DNA of 64,000 bases. Source: Loktanella sp. Lineage in GTDB: Bacteria > Pseudomonadota > Alphaproteobacteria > Rhodobacterales > Rhodobacteraceae. Position 1 is the first letter of the stretch, and every line of letters begins with the position of its first letter. This document shows, piece after piece, positions 8,811 through 18,267 of this stretch. The notes under the pieces are model-generated. The model saw only the letters and a list, made by a program, of their open reading frames with translations. It did not search any database and was not told where the DNA came from. The stretch covers positions 124,001 through 188,000 of the forward strand of contig JAFPBO010000022.1 of assembly GCA_017390475.1 (NCBI GenBank), in the 5' to 3' direction. A program made the translations under genes and the position numbers.

Positions 8811-9569
8811 ATGAAAAATGTAAGCATGGCCGGGAAAACCGTCCTGATCACGGGCGCAAGTCGTGGGATTGGCGAAGCTGCTGCGCGGGAATTCGCCAGT
8901 GCCGGTGCAAATGTGGCATTGATTGGCCGAAGCACCGATGACATCGCGCGCATCGCTGGCGACATCGGACAAAAGGCGCTTGCGATTCCCTGCGACGTCG
9001 CTCGATTTACCCAGTTCGAACAAGCGGTCGCTGCCACCGCCAAAACTTTTGGCGGGCTTGACGTGCTGATTAACAACGCCGGTGTCGTGGATCCGATGGG
9101 TGATTTTGCCGGTCTAGACCCCGATGAATGGGGCCGCACGATTGATATCAATCTCAAAGGCGTGATGCATGGCATGCGTGCCGTGATCCCCGGCATGATC
9201 GCGCAGGGACATGGCACGATCCTCAACATTTCTTCGGGGGCCGCGCATAACCCGGTCGAAGGTTGGACCGCTTATTGTGCGTCCAAAGCGGGGGCCTATA
9301 TGCTGACCCGCACCGCCGATCTGGAATGCCGGGCCAAAGGGTTGCGGATCATGGGCTTGTCGCCCGGCACCGTCGCGACCCAGATGCAGCGCGACATCAA
9401 GGAATCTGGCGTCAGCCCCGTCAGTCAGCTGGATTGGTCGGTGCATATCCCGCCCGAATGGCCGGCCAAGGCGCTGATATGGATGTGTTCGCCAGAGGCG
9501 GACGGCTGGCTCGGTCAGGATATCAGCCTGCGCGATGAAGATATCCGCGCAAAGGTCGGCCTTGCATGA
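8811..9569 (+). CDS. Short-chain dehydrogenase/reductase
   Basis: A 252-aa classical SDR. The cofactor site is TGASRGIG (14-21), followed by LINNAGVVD. The catalytic Ser in NISSGAAHNP and the Tyr/Lys in YCASKAGAY are all present, so it should be an active NAD(P)-dependent oxidoreductase of unknown substrate. The end differs from most SDRs by a tail (GQDISLRDEDIRAKVGLA). It is the first of three genes joined by 4-nt ATGA overlaps with a crotonase-fold protein and a flavoprotein. Confidence 0.9.
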   Translation: MKNVSMAGKTVLITGASRGIGEAAAREFASAGANVALIGRSTDDIARIAGDIGQKALAIPCDVARFTQFEQAVAATAKTFGGLDVLINNAGVVDPMGDFAGLDPDEWGRTIDINLKGVMHGMRAVIPGMIAQGHGTILNISSGAAHNPVEGWTAYCASKAGAYMLTRTADLECRAKGLRIMGLSPGTVATQMQRDIKESGVSPVSQLDWSVHIPPEWPAKALIWMCSPEADGWLGQDISLRDEDIRAKVGLA

Positions 9570-10180
9570 TCCGGTCTGACCGGGACGGCGACAGCCTGAT
9601 CCTGACCATCGACCGGCCGGACAAGGCGGGTGCTCTGACTTCAGCCATGCTGACCGAGCTGGCCGAAAGGGCAGAGGCTGCGCGCGACGTCAGATTGCTG
9701 ATTCTGACCGGCACCGGTCGCGTGTTCAGCGCCGGGGCCGATCTGGACGCTGCCCGTGCCGGTCTGGCCACCGATTCCGTCTGGGAAAGACTGTCAGCTG
9801 CAATTGCTGCCTGCCGTGGCCTGACCATTGCGGCCTTGAACGGGACTGCGGCGGGTGGCGCGCTGGGCATGGTGCTGGCCTGCGATCTGCGTATTGCTGT
9901 TGCACAGACCCGGTTTTTCTATCCGGTGATGCGGCTTGGGTTTCTGCCGCAACTCTCTGACGTGCCACGCATGGTCCGACTGATCGGGCCGGCGCGGACG
10001 AAAATGATTCTCATGGCCGGACAAAAGATCGATGCGGAAACCGCATTGGCTTGGGGGCTGATCGACCGGATCGTACCGGATGATGCTCTGCTGCAGACCG
10101 CACGTGCATTGGGGCAGGATGTCTGCGCCGCAGCGCCGGATCATGCCACAGCGATCAAGCAAATGATCGACCGGCCATGA
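9566..10180 (+). CDS. Crotonase-fold protein lacking both catalytic glutamates
   Basis: A 204-aa member of the enoyl-CoA hydratase/isomerase superfamily, shorter than the usual 255-265 aa because the C-terminal helical part is reduced. The CoA/oxyanion-hole segments FSAGADLDAA and NGTAAGGALGM are kept. Aligned to rat enoyl-CoA hydratase, the Glu144 position (in GGGCELA) is Gly (GGALGMV), and the Glu164 position (in QPEILLG) is Val (YPVMRLG). A hydratase reaction is therefore unlikely; decarboxylation, isomerisation, hydrolysis or CoA-ester binding remain possible. It starts inside the SDR stop and ends inside the next start. Confidence 0.88.
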   Translation: MIRSDRDGDSLILTIDRPDKAGALTSAMLTELAERAEAARDVRLLILTGTGRVFSAGADLDAARAGLATDSVWERLSAAIAACRGLTIAALNGTAAGGALGMVLACDLRIAVAQTRFFYPVMRLGFLPQLSDVPRMVRLIGPARTKMILMAGQKIDAETALAWGLIDRIVPDDALLQTARALGQDVCAAAPDHATAIKQMIDRP

Positions 10181-11340
10181 CCGACGTCATCGTGATCGGC
10201 GCAGGCCCCGCCGGGCTGATGGCGGCAGAGGTCGCCGCCGCACGGGGCATGTCTGTCACTCTCGCCGATGCTATGCCATCGGTTGGGCGCAAGTTTCTGA
10301 TGGCTGGGAAATCAGGGCTGAACCTGACCAAGAACGAACCCTTGGCGGCTTATCTGGCCGCCTTTGGTCCCGTGCCCGACAGTTTGCGGGCCACTTTGGC
10401 AAGTTTCGGTCCGGCCGAGGTCATGGCCTGGACCGAAGATCTGGGTCAGCCCTTGTTTACCGGCAGCACTGGCCGGGTATTTCCAACGGTGATGAAGGCG
10501 TCACCTTTGTTGCGCGCTTGGCTGGCGCGACTGGTCGCGACAGGGGTCACGCTGCAAACCCGCTGGCGCTGGGCGGGATGGCAGGGCGATGCCGTGCTGT
10601 TTCAGACGCCCAGAGGCCCGCAGGTCATCACGGCAAAGGCGGTTGTTCTGGCTTTGGGCGGGGCCAGTTGGGCGCGGCTCGGGTCAGACGGGTCTTGGAC
10701 ACAATATCTGCCGGACGCAGTCGTGCCTTTTGCGCCAGCCAATATGGGGTTTGTCGTAGAATGGTCAGCGCATATGAGCCCGCATCTTGGCGCGCCGGTC
10801 AAGGCGGTGGCAATGTCGGCTGGCGCAGTCACGACACGCGGCGAATGTGTCATTTCAACACGCGGGATCGAAGGTGGCGGCATTTACGCCTTGTCGCGCG
10901 CCCTGCGCGACGGCGCGCCTTTGATCATGGACCTTCTGCCTGACAGGACACTGGCGCAGGTCCGTGCCGCTATCGCCAGACCGCGCGGCAAGGCGAGCCT
11001 GACCAACCACCTACGCAAAGTGCTGCGGTTGGACCCTGTGCGCCTTGCGCTGCTGGCGGAATTCGGGCGGCCTTGGCCAGATGATCTGGCCGCCCTGATC
11101 AAGGCGCTGCCGATCCGGCATGGCGGGCCCCGCCCGCTGGACGAGGCGATATCAACGGCAGGCGGTGTCCGGCTGGATTCGCTGACGGATGATCTGATGC
11201 TGAAACACCGGCCCGGCACGTTCTGCGCCGGGGAGATGCTGGATTGGGAGGCCCCGACCGGTGGCTATCTGATCTCGGGCTGTCTGGCGACCGGGCGGCG
11301 TGCCGGGACGGCGGCGGCAGATTACGCCAACGACCGCTGA
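10177..11340 (+). CDS. HI0933/BaiN-like flavoprotein (TIGR03862 type)
   Basis: A 387-aa FAD-dependent protein. It begins with the dinucleotide motif VIGAGPAGLMAAEVAAARG and the family-specific GRKFLMAGKSGLNLTKNE. The C-terminal FAD motif is TFCAGEMLDWEAPTGGYLI. The family (HI0933-like, including BaiN) has unclear substrates; TIGR03862 members are common in Alphaproteobacteria. It overlaps the crotonase gene by 4 nt and runs 19 nt into the convergent GST gene. Confidence 0.9.
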   Translation: MTDVIVIGAGPAGLMAAEVAAARGMSVTLADAMPSVGRKFLMAGKSGLNLTKNEPLAAYLAAFGPVPDSLRATLASFGPAEVMAWTEDLGQPLFTGSTGRVFPTVMKASPLLRAWLARLVATGVTLQTRWRWAGWQGDAVLFQTPRGPQVITAKAVVLALGGASWARLGSDGSWTQYLPDAVVPFAPANMGFVVEWSAHMSPHLGAPVKAVAMSAGAVTTRGECVISTRGIEGGGIYALSRALRDGAPLIMDLLPDRTLAQVRAAIARPRGKASLTNHLRKVLRLDPVRLALLAEFGRPWPDDLAALIKALPIRHGGPRPLDEAISTAGGVRLDSLTDDLMLKHRPGTFCAGEMLDWEAPTGGYLISGCLATGRRAGTAAADYANDR

Positions 11341-11903
11341 AATCCGGGACGCGCGGTCATCCGCTGCTGATAGCCGCGCAGCTTATCCGGGGCGATGTCA
11401 AATTTGATCGCGGCACCCCAGTTCAGGCAATGCGTGCAGATAATGTCGGCAATCGTGAAACTGTCGCCGGTCAGGTAATCGCCGCTGATCCGCGTCGCAA
11501 GCCGGTCAAGGCTACGCGCCCATTCCCAGCGCAGGCTGTCCTTGACTGCTGGCAGTCGTTGATCCTGGGGCAGGATAAAGCTGTGTTTGGCTGCCATCCA
11601 GAGGATCGCGTCCAGTTCATCCAGCACGGTATGGACCAGCGCGTCATGCTGTGCGCGTTCAGTTGTGCCGGGGGCCGGGATCAGCGCACCATGGCGGTCG
11701 GCCAGATAGGTGAGGATCGCGGTGGAATCCGTTAGCACATCGCCATCCACGACCAGCACCGGTACTTTGCCCGACGGGTTCAGCGCCTTTACCGCATCTG
11801 AACCCGGCATATCAGGCTGATGGTCATAGGGTGCGCCCAGTTCTTCCAGTGCCCAGAGCACCCGCAAAGCGCGCGACTTTTTTGGACCGATCACCTGATA
11901 CAT
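11322..11903 (-). CDS. Glutathione S-transferase family protein
   Basis: A 193-aa GST. The N-terminal thioredoxin-like domain has the glutathione-site block NPSGKVPVLVVDG followed by LTDSTAILTYLADRHG. The C-terminal all-alpha domain ends near TGDSFTIADIICTHCL, the conserved N-capping region. I start at 11903 (MYQVIGPKKSRA), which has a purine-rich GGGGGG site upstream. The substrate is unknown. It converges on the flavoprotein gene. Confidence 0.88.
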   Translation of the reverse strand: MYQVIGPKKSRALRVLWALEELGAPYDHQPDMPGSDAVKALNPSGKVPVLVVDGDVLTDSTAILTYLADRHGALIPAPGTTERAQHDALVHTVLDELDAILWMAAKHSFILPQDQRLPAVKDSLRWEWARSLDRLATRISGDYLTGDSFTIADIICTHCLNWGAAIKFDIAPDKLRGYQQRMTARPGFQRSLA

Positions 11904-12398
11904 TTTACCCCCCATTTTGCCTTGCTGTCATTTGCAATTGATGTCGGATGGATTGCAACGGGGTTATCTGACAGAGGCCATATTTTGAACGCTGTGGTCA
12001 CATCTGCCGCGCCGCTGCCTCACTCAATGATACCTGCCTTTCGCAACGGCCGGATTTGTCAGCAATGCAGGCAGAGATTTCGCCAAAAGTGTTGCATTGT
12101 AGCATCGTTTGCCAATGACTTACGATATTCGCGGATCATGAACAAAGATAGAACAACAAGGGTGCACACCTGAAATATGGTAGCGAAGCACCTGAAATAG
12201 CCGGGATTTATTCAGCAAATCACCACAATCCGCTGCGGTGCTATTCGCTGGCCGTTTCGGCGGTTGCAGGATCAGCGCAAGTCGACGTTCCGGCATCTCG
12301 CCAAGGACTCTTGGTTTTTTCACAAGGGGCTGATCTAAGGAGAAAATGTGGACAGTCACGCCGTGACGCACCACCCGTGCATTAATTGGAGTACCGAC
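11904..12398. other. Long intergenic stretch without a recognised gene
   Basis: About 495 nt between the GST start and the 67-aa gene. Short frames here have neither ribosome sites nor protein-like composition. The middle (about 12060-12180) is more AT-rich than its surroundings and may hold the promoter and a long leader of the small gene downstream, but I find no well-spaced -35/-10 pair. Confidence 0.5.
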
Positions 12399-12602
12399 AT
12401 GCGCCTTACAACTACACTTGCTGCATCTGCAGTCATCGCCGTATCCGCTGTTGCCGCAAATGCAGGCAGCCTGGCACCAACAACCATGGAAGCACCTGTC
12501 GTTGTCATGGAACAGCCTGCACCTGCTGGTTCTTCCATCAACCCGGCTTTCATCGTTGTCGGTATTCTGGCCGCTCTGCTGATCGCAGCTGCTGCTGACT
12601 AA
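12399..12602 (+). CDS. 67-aa exported/membrane peptide
   Basis: A 67-aa protein. Residues 1-22 are a signal peptide (MRLTTTLAASAVIAVSAVAANA). A proline-rich linker (EAPVVVMEQPAPAGSS) leads to a C-terminal transmembrane helix (PAFIVVGILAALLIAAAA) that runs almost to the end. The ATG has GGAG about 8 nt upstream, and a textbook terminator follows 33 nt after the stop, so it is probably a monocistronic, well-expressed gene. Similar tiny signal-plus-tail-helix proteins occur in Rhodobacteraceae with no known function. Confidence 0.8.
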   Translation: MRLTTTLAASAVIAVSAVAANAGSLAPTTMEAPVVVMEQPAPAGSSINPAFIVVGILAALLIAAAAD

Positions 12603-12635
12603 TCTCTGATCCTGACCGCAAGGTCATGATAAGCG

Positions 12636-12664
12636 AAAGGCAGGCCTTCGGGTCTGCCTTTTTG
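12636..12664 (+). terminator. Strong intrinsic terminator of the 67-aa gene
   Basis: An 11-bp stem (AAAGGCAGGCC / GGTCTGCCTTT, one G-T pair) closed by a TTCG tetraloop and followed directly by a T-run. This is a textbook rho-independent terminator for the plus strand. Confidence 0.9.
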
Positions 12665-12764
12665 CGTTACAACGTTTCGGAAACACCTGAAACGTCAGAT
12701 ATCGCCTTTCGCGTTCGCGCCAAGCTGAAGTAGCGAAAAGGGATGCAGGTTGTCGTACAACGCG

Positions 12765-13787
12765 TCAGCGTCGTGCCATCATCGCCAGTCGGATCAGCGT
12801 GCGTTCCATCAGTGCTGCCTGCGGTGCGGTGCTGGCTGATCGCAGTTGCAGATCGGTGTCGGTCAGCGCTGTCAGCGCCTTTTCCAACCTGTCGCGACCC
12901 CATTGGCTGACTTGCCGCGCGATCTTGTCCCTGCGCGGGCCAAAGACCGGCGGGCGCAACCGCGCCACGCCGGAGCCCGGACCGCCGGGGTCAGAGGCCA
13001 CGACATGCAACCGCCGGAAATGCCGCATCGCCCCGATACACAAGGTCACCGGCGTCACCCCCTGCGCATAAAGTCCGCGTAGCACTGGCCCCAGTTGGTC
13101 CACTTGCCCGGCGGTGACGACATCCAGCACGTCATCGACATCAACCTCGGCTGATTGCGGGGCATTGGCGGTTATATCGGCGATGGTCAGCGGGCTGTCG
13201 TCGCCCTGTTTATAAAGGCCGACCTTTTCCACCGTCTGTCGGAAATCGCCCGGTTCCAGCGTGTTGGCCAGTGCAAACAGCGCATCCATCACATCACGCC
13301 CCGGCTGATGCAGCCCCGCATCGGTCAGCGCGCGGGCGATATCGGACATATTGGGCGGGTCATCATAGATGCCGATGGCCATCGCGTTGCGGTGACCTTC
13401 AAACACTTTGCGCAGGGGTGATTTGGCGGTCAGCGATCCGGCGGTCACGACAAGCTGCGCATCGCCGGCGCGCCAATCTGACAGCACGGCATCGACCAGT
13501 TTGGATAGACCATCTGTCGCATCCTCGACAAAGGCAACGCGGTGACCCGGAAAGAACCCTTGCGCCTTGATCGCATCATCCAGCAGGGCAGGATCCTTGC
13601 GCAGGTCACCTGCGTTGATCCGGGTCAGGCGCATCTCTTCTTCGCCTTGCGGGCCGACAAGTGCGGCGATAGCCTCTTGCCGCTTGGTGGCCACGCGCAT
13701 CGGATCGGTACCAAAGATCAGTAGCCCGGCATGGTGCGGGTCGGGCTTGCGCAGATAGCCCGCGGCGGCGTCGCCGGACAGCTTCAT
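12765..13787 (-). CDS. holA: DNA polymerase III subunit delta
   Basis: A 340-aa clamp-loader subunit that opens the beta sliding clamp. It shows the family's N-terminal layout (GLLIFGTDPMRVATKRQEAI, then GFFPGHRVAFVEDATDGLS) and the C-terminal domain with GVTPVTLCIGAMRHFRRLH. Its ATG overlaps the stop of lptE by 4 nt, the usual leuS-lptE-holA arrangement of Alphaproteobacteria. Confidence 0.92.
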   Translation of the reverse strand: MKLSGDAAAGYLRKPDPHHAGLLIFGTDPMRVATKRQEAIAALVGPQGEEEMRLTRINAGDLRKDPALLDDAIKAQGFFPGHRVAFVEDATDGLSKLVDAVLSDWRAGDAQLVVTAGSLTAKSPLRKVFEGHRNAMAIGIYDDPPNMSDIARALTDAGLHQPGRDVMDALFALANTLEPGDFRQTVEKVGLYKQGDDSPLTIADITANAPQSAEVDVDDVLDVVTAGQVDQLGPVLRGLYAQGVTPVTLCIGAMRHFRRLHVVASDPGGPGSGVARLRPPVFGPRRDKIARQVSQWGRDRLEKALTALTDTDLQLRSASTAPQAALMERTLIRLAMMARR

Positions 13788-14269
13788 TCCGGCAGGTCCG
13801 GGGCCAGCAACAGCAATCGACTGACGATCATATCGGCGAGCGCGACAGACAGGCGTGCGGTGGCATCTGTTTCAGCGGCTTGCGTGGCGGTGGTCGATCC
13901 GGTGGCGGAATAGCTGGTGAAGGTTTCATGGCGACCTTCCGCGACCACAGTGCCCGTCGTTGCATGGGTCAGGACCCATGCAACGCTGCCCACCACATTG
14001 AACCGTGTGTTATCGCCCGAGGTGGTGATCGCCAGACTGCGGCGCCGGTCGGTGATTTCGGCACGCAGCACATAGGCGGGCGCATCCGCCACGCCCAGCC
14101 GCTGTTCCAGCCTTTCACGTAGCCGGAACCCGGCTACGGTCTCGCGCGTGTCGAAACCGATCCTGCCACGCAAGTTGTTGTTGTCACCATAAACCGGCAC
14201 AAAGCCGCAGCCCCCCAGCGCCAACAGGCCCAGCAAGAATAGTCGCCGTGTGGGAGTGTCAGATGACAA
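13784..14269 (-). CDS. lptE: LPS-assembly lipoprotein LptE
   Basis: A 161-aa lipoprotein that plugs and assembles the LptD translocon for lipopolysaccharide at the outer membrane. The lipobox LALGGC places the acylated cysteine at residue 21, after a [10 protein letters not shown] signal core. It starts 11 nt inside leuS and ends 4 nt inside holA. The sequence is poorly conserved, as is normal for LptE; the gene order makes the call secure. Confidence 0.9.
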   Translation of the reverse strand: MSSDTPTRRLFLLGLLALGGCGFVPVYGDNNNLRGRIGFDTRETVAGFRLRERLEQRLGVADAPAYVLRAEITDRRRSLAITTSGDNTRFNVVGSVAWVLTHATTGTVVAEGRHETFTSYSATGSTTATQAAETDATARLSVALADMIVSRLLLLAPDLPE

Positions 14270-16790
14270 TGTTCACAATCCGTCCGGGCACCACGATCAG
14301 TTTCTTGACACTAGCGCCATCCAGCGCCTTTTGCACGACATCCAGCGCCAGCACGGCGGTTTCCACCGCTTCCTTGCTGGCATCAGCCGCGACGACAATT
14401 TCCGTCCGACGCTTGCCGTTGATCTGCACCGGCAGGGTGACGTGATCATCAACCAGCATATCGGGGTCTGCCACAGGCCAAGGCGCGGTGGCGATCAGGC
14501 CATCACCGCCGAGGCTCGCCCAGATTTCCTCTGCCAGATGCGGGGTCATCGGCGACATCAGCTGCGCCAATGCTAAGGCCGCCTGCCGTTTGGTGGCGGC
14601 AGAGGCGTTGGACTTCGCCAACGTATTGGTGAAGGCATAAAGTTTCGCAATCGCCGCGTTGAACCCGAAGGTTTCCAGCCCCATCGTCACATTATGGATG
14701 CAACGATGCATCGCGCGCAGCAGATCATCGTCGCCGGTGCCGGGGGCGTCATCGGCGGCGGCGATATCGGCGGCGATGCGATAGACACGGGCGAGGTGTT
14801 TATAGGTCGCATCAGCACCCGAGGCGGTCCATTCCACGTCACGTTCCGGCGGGCTGTCGGACAGGACGAACCAACGCGCAGTGTCAGCGCCATATTGCGC
14901 AAGGATATCGTCGGGATCGACAACGTTTTTCTTGGATTTCGACATTTTGGCAGAGGGGATGATTTCGACCTCCGTTCCATCGGCCAGTTTGCCGTTCTTC
15001 ACATCCTGCGGGAAATGATAGACGGGGCGACCGGCGTCATCCCGCGTCATGTAAATCTCATGCGTGACCATGCCTTGGGTAAACAAGGCATTGAACGGCT
15101 CGACCGCAGTTTCCGGCAGATGCCCGGTGATCTGCATTGCGCGGGCGAAGAACCGGCTATAGAGCAGATGCAAAATCGCATGCTCGATCCCGCCGATATA
15201 TTGATCGACGTTCATCCAATAGGCCGCGTCGTCCATATTCGTGGGCGTCGGCGCATGGGGGGCGGTGAAACGGGCGAAATACCATGATGAATCCACGAAA
15301 GTATCCATCGTATCGGTTTCGCGCAGGGCAGGCTTGCCGCAGGCAGGGCAGCTGCAATTGCGCCATGTCGGGTGCCGGTCGAGCGGATTGCCGGGGACGT
15401 CGAATGTGACGTCATAGGGCAATTCGATGGGCAGGTTCTCTTTCTTTTCTGGCACTGCGCCGCAATCGTCACAATGCACAATTGGGATCGGACAACCCCA
15501 ATAGCGTTGCCGCGACAGGCCCCAGTCGCGCAGGCGGAATTTGGTGACACCTGCGCCGATGCTATTGGCCTCGCAATAGGCGATAGCAGCATCCACAGCC
15601 TGTTCGCCGGTTTGGATTTGGTCGCCGGCGAAGCCTTTGGTGTAAAATACCTTTTCGGTCTTGGCGGGGACATAGGCTGTGGTCAGGTCAGCCGAAGCAT
15701 CCGCATCCGGCAGGAAGGTCGCGATGATCGGTAGGCCGTATTTGGTGGCGAAATCCAGATCCCGCTGGTCATGCGCCGGGCAGCCAAAGATCGCGCCGGT
15801 GCCGTAATCCATCAGGATGAAATTCGCGATATAGACGGGCAGGTCTGGCTGCCCCGCCATCAGGTGTTTTACCGTCAGGCCGGTATCCAGCCCCAGCTTT
15901 TCAGCCTTCTCAATCGCCTCTGCCGTGGTGCCGCCCTTGCGGCATTCGGCGCAGAAGGCGGCGACCTTTGCATCCTTGGCTTCCAATTCCTTGGCCAGCG
16001 GGTGATCGGGTGAAATGCCGACGAAGGACGCGCCCAGCAAAGTGTCGGGCCGGGTCGTGTAAACCTCGATCTGGCCGCCGTCAGTGCGCTCAAAGGCGAA
16101 TTGCAGCCCGCGCGATTTGCCGATCCAATTGGCCTGCATCAGTTTGACCTTGGCGGGCCAGTTGTCCAATCCGTCAATCGCGCTCAGCAATTCCTCGGAA
16201 TAATCGCTGATCTTGAAGAACCATTGCACCAGTTCGCGGCGTTCGACCTCGGCACCGGAGCGCCAGCCTTTGCCGTCGATGACCTGTTCATTGGCCAGCA
16301 CGGTCATATCGATGGGGTCCCAGTTCACCACGGCTTTCTTGCGGTAAATCAAGCCCTTGGACAGGAAATCAATGAACAGGGCCTGTTGTTGGCCATAATA
16401 TTCCGGATCGCAGGTGGCGAATTCGCGGGTCCAGTCGATGCTCAGCCCCAGCGGTTTCATCTGCGCGCGCATGTCCGCGATGTTGGCGTAGGTCCAGTCC
16501 TTTGGGTGCCCGCCCGATGCCATGGCGGCATTTTCCGCAGGCATCCCGAACGCGTCCCAGCCCATTGGGTGCAGCACGTTATGGCCGGTCGCCAGTTTGT
16601 AGCGCGCGATCACATCGCCCATCGTGTAATTGCGCACATGGCCGATGTGGATGCGCCCCGATGGATAGGGAAACATTTCCAGCACGTAATATTTTGGCTT
16701 ATCCGCGCTGCGGGCAGCTTTGAAGATTTGGCCGTCGGACCAGACGTCCTGCCATTTGGGTTCAATCGCAGCGGGGGAATAAGTGGTCAT
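14259..16790 (-). CDS. leuS: Leucyl-tRNA synthetase
   Basis: An 843-aa class I synthetase that charges tRNA-Leu. The HIGH motif is in [11 protein letters not shown] (about 46-56) and the KMSKS motif in [15 protein letters not shown]. Between them lie the editing domain, with [15 protein letters not shown], and the zinc-like segments [20 protein letters not shown] and [14 protein letters not shown]. Length is normal. It heads the leuS-lptE-holA operon. Confidence 0.97.
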   Translation of the reverse strand: MTTYSPAAIEPKWQDVWSDGQIFKAARSADKPKYYVLEMFPYPSGRIHIGHVRNYTMGDVIARYKLATGHNVLHPMGWDAFGMPAENAAMASGGHPKDWTYANIADMRAQMKPLGLSIDWTREFATCDPEYYGQQQALFIDFLSKGLIYRKKAVVNWDPIDMTVLANEQVIDGKGWRSGAEVERRELVQWFFKISDYSEELLSAIDGLDNWPAKVKLMQANWIGKSRGLQFAFERTDGGQIEVYTTRPDTLLGASFVGISPDHPLAKELEAKDAKVAAFCAECRKGGTTAEAIEKAEKLGLDTGLTVKHLMAGQPDLPVYIANFILMDYGTGAIFGCPAHDQRDLDFATKYGLPIIATFLPDADASADLTTAYVPAKTEKVFYTKGFAGDQIQTGEQAVDAAIAYCEANSIGAGVTKFRLRDWGLSRQRYWGCPIPIVHCDDCGAVPEKKENLPIELPYDVTFDVPGNPLDRHPTWRNCSCPACGKPALRETDTMDTFVDSSWYFARFTAPHAPTPTNMDDAAYWMNVDQYIGGIEHAILHLLYSRFFARAMQITGHLPETAVEPFNALFTQGMVTHEIYMTRDDAGRPVYHFPQDVKNGKLADGTEVEIIPSAKMSKSKKNVVDPDDILAQYGADTARWFVLSDSPPERDVEWTASGADATYKHLARVYRIAADIAAADDAPGTGDDDLLRAMHRCIHNVTMGLETFGFNAAIAKLYAFTNTLAKSNASAATKRQAALALAQLMSPMTPHLAEEIWASLGGDGLIATAPWPVADPDMLVDDHVTLPVQINGKRRTEIVVAADASKEAVETAVLALDVVQKALDGASVKKLIVVPGRIVNIVI

Positions 16791-16873
16791 CAGATTGGTC
16801 TTTCACACTGGCGCGGGCTTTGCCCTGTCATAATCCGGCGTAGCGGCGATGGCTATACCCACCGGACCCCCAA

Positions 16874-16903
16874 ACGCAAAGAGCGGCCCCAAAGGGCCGC
16901 TCT
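16874..16903 (-). terminator. Terminator of the porin gene
   Basis: AGAGCGGCCC and GGGCCGCTCT form a perfect 10-bp stem around a 4-nt loop, 27 nt past the porin stop. On the minus strand it is followed by TTTGCGTTTG. Confidence 0.8.
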
Positions 16904-16929
16904 CGCTTAGGAATGTCGAGGGTTCTGAA

Positions 16930-18042
16930 TTAGAACTTGAAGGACACTTCAACAGTTGTACCGACTTGGTACTCAGGTGCACCAACTTCGTCGTCTCCAC
17001 GGAAGCCAGCGTCGTTGGCTTCAGCATAGGACACCAGCAGAGCTGCGCCCCCGCCGAGGTCATATTCGCCTGCAACGTAATATGCGTCGCCGGTCCAGTT
17101 TTCGCGGTCCAGGTAACCAGCACGAGCAACCAGGCCATTGCCCAGGTCATAAGCACCTTCGACGTTGTAACGCTCGACTGCGATACCCGCACCATTCACA
17201 CGCTGCTCGTAGTTGGCTGTCAGGCTGACTGGGCCGTCTGCATAGACTGCGCGCAGACCGAAACCATCTTCGTCCAGGCTTTCAATCACGTAGTAAGCGG
17301 ACAGAGTCACAGGACCAACTGGGTAAGAAGCAGAGAAACCGATCGAGTCGCGCACGCTGTTGTCAGCATATGCCAAGCGAATGGTTGCACCAGCAACAGT
17401 TGTCGACGCCGAGATACCGTAGATTTCAGCGTTTGCGAAGTCGCCGTTATCTGCGCCGCCCAAACCGTTATAGAAGTTTGCAGCTTCGTTCGAATCCGCC
17501 TGATAGGCAGCAGCGATGGAGAAGTTGCCCAGATCTGCAGTCAGACCCAAAGACAGTTGGTCCAGATCGTTGACCTGAGTCAGGACGCCGTCGTTGTTGG
17601 CGAGAACGTAGGAGATCGAAGCATCGACAGCACCGTACACGATGTCGCCACGCAGTGCGGTTTCGCCATCAGCTTCGGAGAAGCCATCAGCGAACATGGA
17701 ACCAGCAGCAACCCAATGCTTTTCAGCAGCGAAACCAACGTCGCCGAAGAACAGGCCGGCGTTTTCAGTGGTCAGCGACAGGATGTAGCCAGCAGACTCC
17801 AGGTTGTCGCCCAGGTTGGTGTCGGAGAAATCAACAGTGAATTCAACGCCAGCGGTCACGCCGTTGTCCAGTTCCTGTGTCAGGGCAGCAGCCAGTTCGC
17901 CATCCCAATAGAAGCCATCGGTGTTACCCTGACGGTTGTCATCGTTGTAGCCCAGCGATGCTTCGCCGGAGAAAGTCACTTCAGCAACTGCGGCGCCAGC
18001 GAAGGCGACCAGTGCAGTCGTTGTAAGAAGGATGCTTTTCAT
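16930..18042 (-). CDS. Rhodobacter-type outer-membrane porin
   Basis: A 370-aa general porin for small hydrophilic solutes. It has a signal peptide (MKSILLTTTALVAFAGAAVA) and then alternating beta-strands starting EVTFSGEASLGYNDDNR. It ends with the C-terminal phenylalanine recognised by the Bam machinery (VEVSFKF). Acidic composition (many Asp and Glu in the loops) fits the Rhodobacter capsulatus porin family. It is flanked by its own leader (about 225 nt) and a strong terminator, suggesting high monocistronic expression. Confidence 0.93.
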   Translation of the reverse strand: MKSILLTTTALVAFAGAAVAEVTFSGEASLGYNDDNRQGNTDGFYWDGELAAALTQELDNGVTAGVEFTVDFSDTNLGDNLESAGYILSLTTENAGLFFGDVGFAAEKHWVAAGSMFADGFSEADGETALRGDIVYGAVDASISYVLANNDGVLTQVNDLDQLSLGLTADLGNFSIAAAYQADSNEAANFYNGLGGADNGDFANAEIYGISASTTVAGATIRLAYADNSVRDSIGFSASYPVGPVTLSAYYVIESLDEDGFGLRAVYADGPVSLTANYEQRVNGAGIAVERYNVEGAYDLGNGLVARAGYLDRENWTGDAYYVAGEYDLGGGAALLVSYAEANDAGFRGDDEVGAPEYQVGTTVEVSFKF

Positions 18043-18267
18043 TGGATTATTCCCTCGTGTTTTGCATTCCCAAGAATGCCAGATGTTCTAGCATTGGTGA
18101 CTAATTGCGCCCAACTTCCCTTACACTCAAGTCAAATGGGGCAGCCATGGGCGTCTTGCTGGAATCTGATGCATCAAGGTCACACCCTGTTTTCGGTCAT
18201 GACAGCCTGGGAAAACCCAGTTAATTCAGTGATACGACACCAGCCCCCTAGTTTTGAAGGACCTTCC

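Noticed and set aside
16849-18267. A long open frame on the plus strand running antisense through the porin gene into yggS
   Set aside because: The porin on the other strand has signal peptide, beta-strands and terminal Phe. The antisense frame is Cys/Gln/Ser-rich, has no homology until the yggS start, and is an effect of porin codon bias.
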